Source: Kryptolebias marmoratus
Taxonomy: Eukaryota > Chordata > Actinopteri > Cyprinodontiformes > Rivulidae
NCBI RefSeq assembly: GCF_001649575.2
Contig: NC_051438.1
Location: forward strand, 23,975,543-24,039,542
DNA length: 64,000 bases
Direction: 5' to 3'
Part shown: piece by piece, positions 59,211 through 64,000 of the stretch
How positions within the stretch are numbered: the first letter of the stretch is position 1
Layout: every line of letters starts with the position of its first letter
Position numbers and translations under genes: made by a program
Notes under the pieces: generated by a model
Seen by the model: only the letters and a program-made list of their open reading frames with translations
Databases searched by the model: none
What the model was told of the DNA's origin: nothing

Positions 59211-60931
59211 ATGAAAATGCTCTTCATATTTTATGCCCTCCTGATGCTCAAATTTGGATGTAAGTACATTTAGAAATATGAAATACCAGCAATAATTAGT
59301 TATCTTTTATATTTATATGCTTCTGTGTGCATGATTATGTTTCTCTCAGTAAATACTGGAAATGTTTGTTGGATTTTTTTCAGGTTGCACTAAAAATTAT
59401 ACTTTTGAGACAAAGACTGCTGCTGTTGGACAAAATGTGACCCTGATGTGTCCTCTAGTGAAAAATGTTCTCTACCAAGAAACCTTTTACTGGATCAGAC
59501 TTGTTTCTGGAAACTGGCTTGAATTTGTGGGAGCAAGATTTAACTTTGAGCATGATGGTTTGACCAAGTTTCCTCACATTCAAGTAAAACAAGAAGAAGA
59601 AACTTTTCTTTTACAGATTAATGGAGCTAAGCAAAGTGATACTGGTCTTTACTACTGTGTTAAAACCAAACAACTTGAAATTATGTTTTTGACTGGAACA
59701 ATGCTGAAGATTAAAGGTATTTTATATATACATGTATCTAAATGAATACTTCTGAGCATTTTCTTCTAATAGAGAGAACAACATGTATTTTTAAATTGAT
59801 TACTTTTTAATATTATCCAGGACCAGACCCAGACATCACTGCAGTCATTCAGAAGTCTTCATCTGATCCGATCAGTCCAGGAGACCCAGAGACTCTGCAG
59901 TGTTCAGTTCTCTCTGACTCTGAGAAGAAAACCTGCTCAGAAGATCACAGAGTGTCCTGGTTCAGGGCTGGATCAGATGAGTCTCATCCCAGTTTGATTT
60001 ATGCTCATGGAAACAGTGGTGAAGAATGTGGGGTTAGTCCTGAGGCTGATTCTGTAAAGAAATGTGTCTACAAATTCTCCAAGACCGTCAGCTCCTCTGA
60101 TACTGGAACATATTACTGTGCTGTGGCCACATGTGGACAGATATTATTTGGAAAAGGAGCAAAACTGGATAATCAAGGTAACGATATCATCTGGACAGAT
60201 ATTATTTTCACAAGAAACCAAATTGAAAATAGTTATGATATTGTATGCTGTATTTGAATTACTATACCAATTATATCACCTTTGTTCAACTGTTTAAGGT
60301 AACTATTTCATTGAATTTAATGAAGAGAAAATTTAATTTATTTTATAATACAGAATTTTTTTTTTCATAAAAAAATAATCCAGCTACTAAATATATTTAG
60401 TTCTACGGATGCGTATTATTTATTGTCACAGTTTATATATATATTTTTTCTTGTTATTCTTCCAGAATCCAGTTTTGGATTATTGGGGGTCAGTCTAATC
60501 ATTTGTTCCCTCTGCGCTGTAGAAGCCTTATCTTTGATTGTTATAGCCATTCTCATATGGTCAATTATCAAAAACAAGTGTGAGCCTTACCAAGGTAGGA
60601 TAAGATATTCATAATGTTGTTCTCTACAAGAAATTAGCTTTTTATTGATCATCTATTTACTTCTGAAACCAGCTGCCATTGAGCTGCCTAAAAACTGTGG
60701 TCAGAGCAAACAAAAGGTAAAGTATAAGTCTAAATTTAACTCTGAAGTATTTTAATAAAAAAAGGGTTTCTTATGTATTTTATGATTGTATTTTTTTCTT
60801 AGAGAGATGAGGACCAATTGATGTATTCTGCTGTGATCTTCACTCTGGTGAAAACCGACAGCAGAGCAATAAAGGAAGTGACTGAAAGACAAAGGATCTA
60901 CACTGCTGTAAAAGTTGTTGGCTTCAATTAG
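59211..60931 (+). CDS. NITR-like two-Ig-domain receptor, gene F
   Basis: Exons 59211-59259, 59384-59716, 59821-60177, 60466-60594, 60673-60716 and 60803-60931 join to 346 residues. The signal peptide is MKMLFIFYALLMLKFG. D1 has VTLMCPL, FYWIRLVSG, FLLQIN and DTGLYYCVK, and ends LTGTMLKIKG. It is a different V type from B-E, with W-I-R rather than W-Y-K. D2 has LQCSVLSD, VSWFRAGSD, CVYKFSKT and YYCAVATCGQILFGKGAKL, with six cysteines. The TM segment carries a glutamate (CSLCAVEALSLIVIAIL), unlike the uncharged TMs of the others. The tail has LMYSAV, a consensus ITIM, and RIYTAV, which has Arg at -2. A second J-like copy lies 12 bases after the exon 3 boundary (60190-60231). Confidence 0.86.
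60190..60231 (+). pseudogene. Duplicate J-like end of D2 exon in gene F
   Basis: TCTGGACAGATATTATTTTC followed by ACAAGAAACCAAATTGAAAA repeats the end of the D2 exon. In the right frame it reads SGQILFSQETKLKI, next to the CGQILFGKGAKLD of the exon proper. It is closer in detail (CAA, ACCAAATT) to the D2 ends of C and E than to F's own. It is followed by AGTTATG, like a damaged AAGTATG donor. It lies in the intron and no acceptor precedes it. Confidence 0.75.
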
Positions 60932-61344
60932 TTAACAGCTTTTTGACTTGAATTTGTATTGAGCAATTTAGTTCATATTTGTTGTTAGCTTATATAGAAT
61001 GCAATCTATCAGTTTGATTTTTTTGACAACTTGCGTCTTTTCTGTGTAATTTTACCAGTCTGCTATAGAATTAGGATCATGAGATGAATATTTTGTTGCC
61101 CTCTTGTTTCCACCAGATTAGCCCTGTCCTTTCTGGGCCTGGTGGTGTGGTGGAGTTAGTTGACCTGGAACATTAGGTCCAAATTCTTTGGGCCTTGTGA
61201 AAAGACATTTACTTTGGATGAGTGTTTTGTTACATTGTAGATATATGTGATTTTTTTTATGTCTCTACAAACGAAAAATGCATAAATAGTCGGTCTAATC
61301 TTCCCCTCTTGTCATGAGCTATAAATAGTGACCAAAATAATTAG

Positions 61345-61425
61345 ATTGCAGATACAAGCGGTGAAAATAAGCTGCCGCTACAGAGAGCCTGAACTCATAC
61401 TGAAAGACAAGGTGAAGAACTCTTC
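61345..61425 (+). mobile_element. Non-LTR retrotransposon fragment
   Basis: TTGCAGATACAAGCGGTGAA and AATAAGCTGCCGCTACAG match the part of the LINE at 41300-41360 (ATACAAGCGGCTGAAATGAG). Short and diverged. Confidence 0.5.
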
Positions 61426-62068
61426 TGTTCCTTTTGAATGGCTGACTTTCCCACCCTATCTTTAAGGCTAAAGCCAAACACAGAAGAAAGACATTTTAGT
61501 TGTACCAGGTGTCTTGTTTATTTGGTTATTATCCAAATTTCATGATAGGCAGGGATTGGAGCGTATACTGACCACTAAATCAACAGCTTTACCTTTTGGC
61601 TCAGCTCTTATTTTATCACGACAGACCAGAGCAGTCCTGCAGACAAAACCTCAGTCTGTCTATTTATCTCTCCCTTCTTCCTACTACCACTCGTAAACAA
61701 GACACTTCAATACTTAAAATTCCTTATTTGAAGCAAAGATTCATCCCCTATCCAGAGGGTGCATTCCAAAACATCTTCCTACACTTGACATAATCAGAAA
61801 AGTATATAAAGATAGAACTTGTTGAAAGAGTTTTCTTAGTTTTTTAAATGAAAATTGGCAAATCTGTTCAGAACAATATCACAAAGCCATATTTTTCTTT
61901 TTTTGCAGTATGAAAAAAAAATGGTGTGCAGTTTCATCCATACAAGCTGTAAGAAAAGATTAATAAATGATTCAAATGACTGTTTCCTAAACTTTCAATT
62001 TACAATCTAAAATAAAATACACACACAAACACAAACAAGTGGACTGCTTCTCTCTTCTTTTCAAAGTC

Positions 62069-62130
62069 GAAGAGTATGGAGTTCCAAGTTTTAAAGATGC
62101 TCTGTTAAAGCTTGAAACTCCACACTCTTC
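62069..62130. repeat. 26-bp imperfect hairpin (MITE-like)
   Basis: The arms 62069-62094 and 62105-62130 pair with three mismatches around a 10-base loop; the arm core is GAGTRTGGAGTT. One arm-like copy (AGAGTGTGGAGTTT) occurs near 26104. Confidence 0.7.
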
Positions 62131-62334
62131 AGGGTGCTATTGTAAAATGTCACTGAATAAGTAAGGTCATTAGGATTTGTTCTTTCAGCTCCATTGACAT
62201 ACATTTGATGTTTGTTGGCAACAGCCCTGATAGGTGAACACATCATAACCAAGTTTATTAATATTGCCCCTAATTCACACAATAAATGCACAACAAGCAG
62301 ATACAGTATTTTGACATAGAAGGAAGTTGACTGA

Positions 62335-62435
62335 GACAGGAAGTGCATTCAAATTGTATGTTGTGAGATACCCAACCAGGTATATTTGACAGCCTGTATT
62401 ACCACAACTCCCTCTATAGTTTAAGTAGAACATGC
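62335..62435 (+). promoter_or_regulatory. Orphan receptor-family promoter
   Basis: ACAGGAAGTGCA (62335-62346), then GATACCCAACCAGG in place of the CCAAT block, TTTGACAGCCTGTATTACC, ACAACTCCCTCT and TATAGTTTAAGTAG follow the B/C/D promoter word by word. No signal exon follows. After about 62440 the sequence turns into repeat and duplicated DNA, so this is a relic of a lost seventh receptor gene. Confidence 0.65.
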
Positions 62436-62476
62436 ATGGACACGTTCTTTATTGCAGCCGCCACCAAAACATTTTC

Positions 62477-64000
62477 CTACATTTGTTTTTATTTGTGGGT
62501 TGTTGTAATTTTGTTGATTTATGCTATGTTTAATTATTTCTTTTTATAGTTAGTTTGAGTTTATCTTAAGTTTATAAGTATCGTCTATCGTTGCATCATT
62601 TTCGAGTTGTAAATACAACAAAGCAACGCTTCCCTTCCTATCTGCCATTTCTTGACGCGACCAGGCTAGACTGAGTCAATTTTGAGTCACATGATCCTGA
62701 GTCATTCGATGCTCCAATACTGAAGGACAAGAGGAGGAAGAAGGAGCAAAGTTTGCCTTCTGTGATTAGCATGGCTCTTGGAAGCAGTGAGACGTTCACA
62801 AACAGCCGGCAAAATCAATATTATTACACTGATATCAACCAATACTAATACTATTACTAATACTTGTATCAATATTATTAATGTTTAGTTCAATCCACCA
62901 CTTTTAGTTTGTGCTGGTCAAATGTTTTACTTCCTGTTTTATTTTGTAGAGCTTGCTCGTTGATCACATCTGTTAGTTTTGCTTCCTGCCTCCACTCCAG
63001 GCCTCAGTTTTTGATGATTGCACCTGTTAGTTGTTCATTGCTTCTCCTCAGTATTTGTTCTTAGTTGGTTTTCTTTGTTCTATGCCAGATTGTTGTGAAA
63101 TCATCCACTATGTTTAGGTCTTGTTCTGCTCAGTTTGTAATCATTTTAAAGACTTATTTTAGCTGGTCATCTTGTTCTGTGTTGCTGCTGTTCACCTCCT
63201 CCAGTGTCTCATTAAAAGATTGTTTTTCATTTGACTTCCTCTTGTGGGTTTTCTGTGTTTAGAGATTTTGAAAACACACCACACTGATGTCATCTGTTTC
63301 ATTTCCTTTTCATTAATAAAACTGTATTAACTATTTTGCAGTTAATTTATATAGCAATGCTTTCCATCTTGTTGAAGGAGGAGGATGGATCATGTGTATA
63401 TTAGGTGCACATCTGAGCTATTTTATGGTTGCTAGTAATGAAGAGGAAACAGGAAATATGACGTAAGAAACAGCATCGTGACAAACACAGACCCCCTGCA
63501 CTCTGATCGGGGATGTTGTGATTGTATGTTATTAAGGTGCTTTGTATAAAAGACAAGCTCTTGATCAGATGCTGTTTTCTTTTTGTCAACTATATCCTGA
63601 CAGTGAAGAAAGCTGCTACACTGAATGTTCTAGTCTTATACAACATCATTTTTTAAATTTAGTTTTGGTTTTTATCATTTTACCATAAAGTTAAGCATAC
63701 ATTCTCATTTTATGTATTGTTATTTGCTGTCAGGATTATGTATTTTCTCTGTTATATCACATTAAGGGCAGCTGAAAGTGAAACCTTCATTGTCTTACAT
63801 ATAAATGTCCTCCAGTGATGCTGTTAGAGGAGTGCACCACCTCTCCTCGCCTGTAGAGTAAAAGCTGTTTAGGGGATGTAGGGTGTGACCAACACCACCT
63901 CTTCATAAGCTGTGTTCTTCCTGCTAACAAAACTTGCAGTCAAGACCATGTAGCTAAACCTGTTTTTCCATCAACAGGTATTTTTGTTGCTCATTCAATA
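62477..64000. repeat. Segmental duplication, right copy (runs off the window)
   Basis: Matches 55485-57566 as described for the left copy. The offset is 6432 bases in the last part, and similarity continues to the final base of the window. Confidence 0.9.
62866..63187. repeat. Block present only in the right copy of the duplication
   Basis: The left copy reads TACTAATACTT directly followed by CTGTTCACCTCC. The right copy has about 320 bases between these words, including TACTTCCTGTTTTATTTTG and CATCTGTTAGTTTTGCTTCC, a style common to dispersed fish repeats. It is either an insertion here or a deletion in the left copy. Confidence 0.7.

Larger units (their letters stand above)
60932..62334. 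other. Intergenic region after gene F
   Basis: No gene supported. It holds a LINE fragment near 61345-61425, an imperfect hairpin at 62069-62130 and AT-rich sequence. Confidence 0.5.

Noticed and set aside
60190..60231. Functional alternative J segment for gene F
   Set aside because: No acceptor or recombination signal precedes it and its donor is damaged; kept only as a duplicated exon-end remnant.
30900..60931. T-cell receptor or immunoglobulin V-J locus
   Set aside because: V and J-like parts are in one exon, each followed by its own TM and ITIM exons; I saw no recombination signal heptamer/nonamer pairs or constant exons.
1..64000. CRISPR array, operon or bacterial signals
   Set aside because: Split genes, microsatellites and eukaryotic repeats dominate; no regularly spaced short repeats with unique spacers were seen.

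Overview
The window is nuclear DNA from a teleost fish, probably a percomorph. It has large introns with GT-AG junctions, AT-rich intergenic DNA, CA/GT microsatellites and many decayed LINE, SINE-like and DNA-transposon pieces. Two stretches of N (9408-9482, 21631-21761) mark assembly gaps. The species cannot be fixed from the sequence alone.

Layout. (1) 1-733 is the 5' part of a hAT (ZBED-type) DNA transposon on the minus strand; its transposase frame is open to the window edge. It probably lies in an intron of the next gene. (2) 1159-6411, minus strand: the first ten coding exons of the meiotic cohesin subunit STAG3; the rest lies beyond base 1. (3) 8701-18100, plus strand: a complete eleven-exon glypican-2 gene (576 residues), head to head with STAG3. 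(4) 18101-30764: gene-poor, with repeats and a decayed immunoglobulin (Ig) receptor pseudogene at 22395-22958. (5) 30900-60931: six tandem plus-strand genes, A to F, for two-Ig-domain type I receptors, with a histone H3 retrocopy between C and D. (6) 60932-64000: repeats, an orphan promoter of the receptor family and the start of a segmental duplication.

The receptor cluster is the most interesting part. Each gene has a signal exon, a V-type domain exon ending in a GTxL J-like strand, a second V/I-type domain exon with six cysteines and a CGxILFGxGT end, one transmembrane (TM) exon and two cytoplasmic exons. Tails of A, B, C, D and F carry at least one consensus ITIM. The layout matches the novel immune-type receptors (NITRs) of bony fish, and I call the genes NITR-like. 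There are two tail classes: A-D with NYxAL plus a second motif of YSxV/I type, and E-F with MYSAV plus RIYxA. Gene E is a mosaic of C-like Ig exons and F-like tail exons, and looks disabled at its first splice donor. Gene F has a second J-like segment just behind its D2 exon.

In human 7q22.1, STAG3 and GPC2 are neighbours and the Ig-type receptor genes PVRIG, PILRA and PILRB lie close by. The fish cluster therefore sits where mammals also keep Ig-type receptors. Whether that is shared ancestry or coincidence needs wider comparison.
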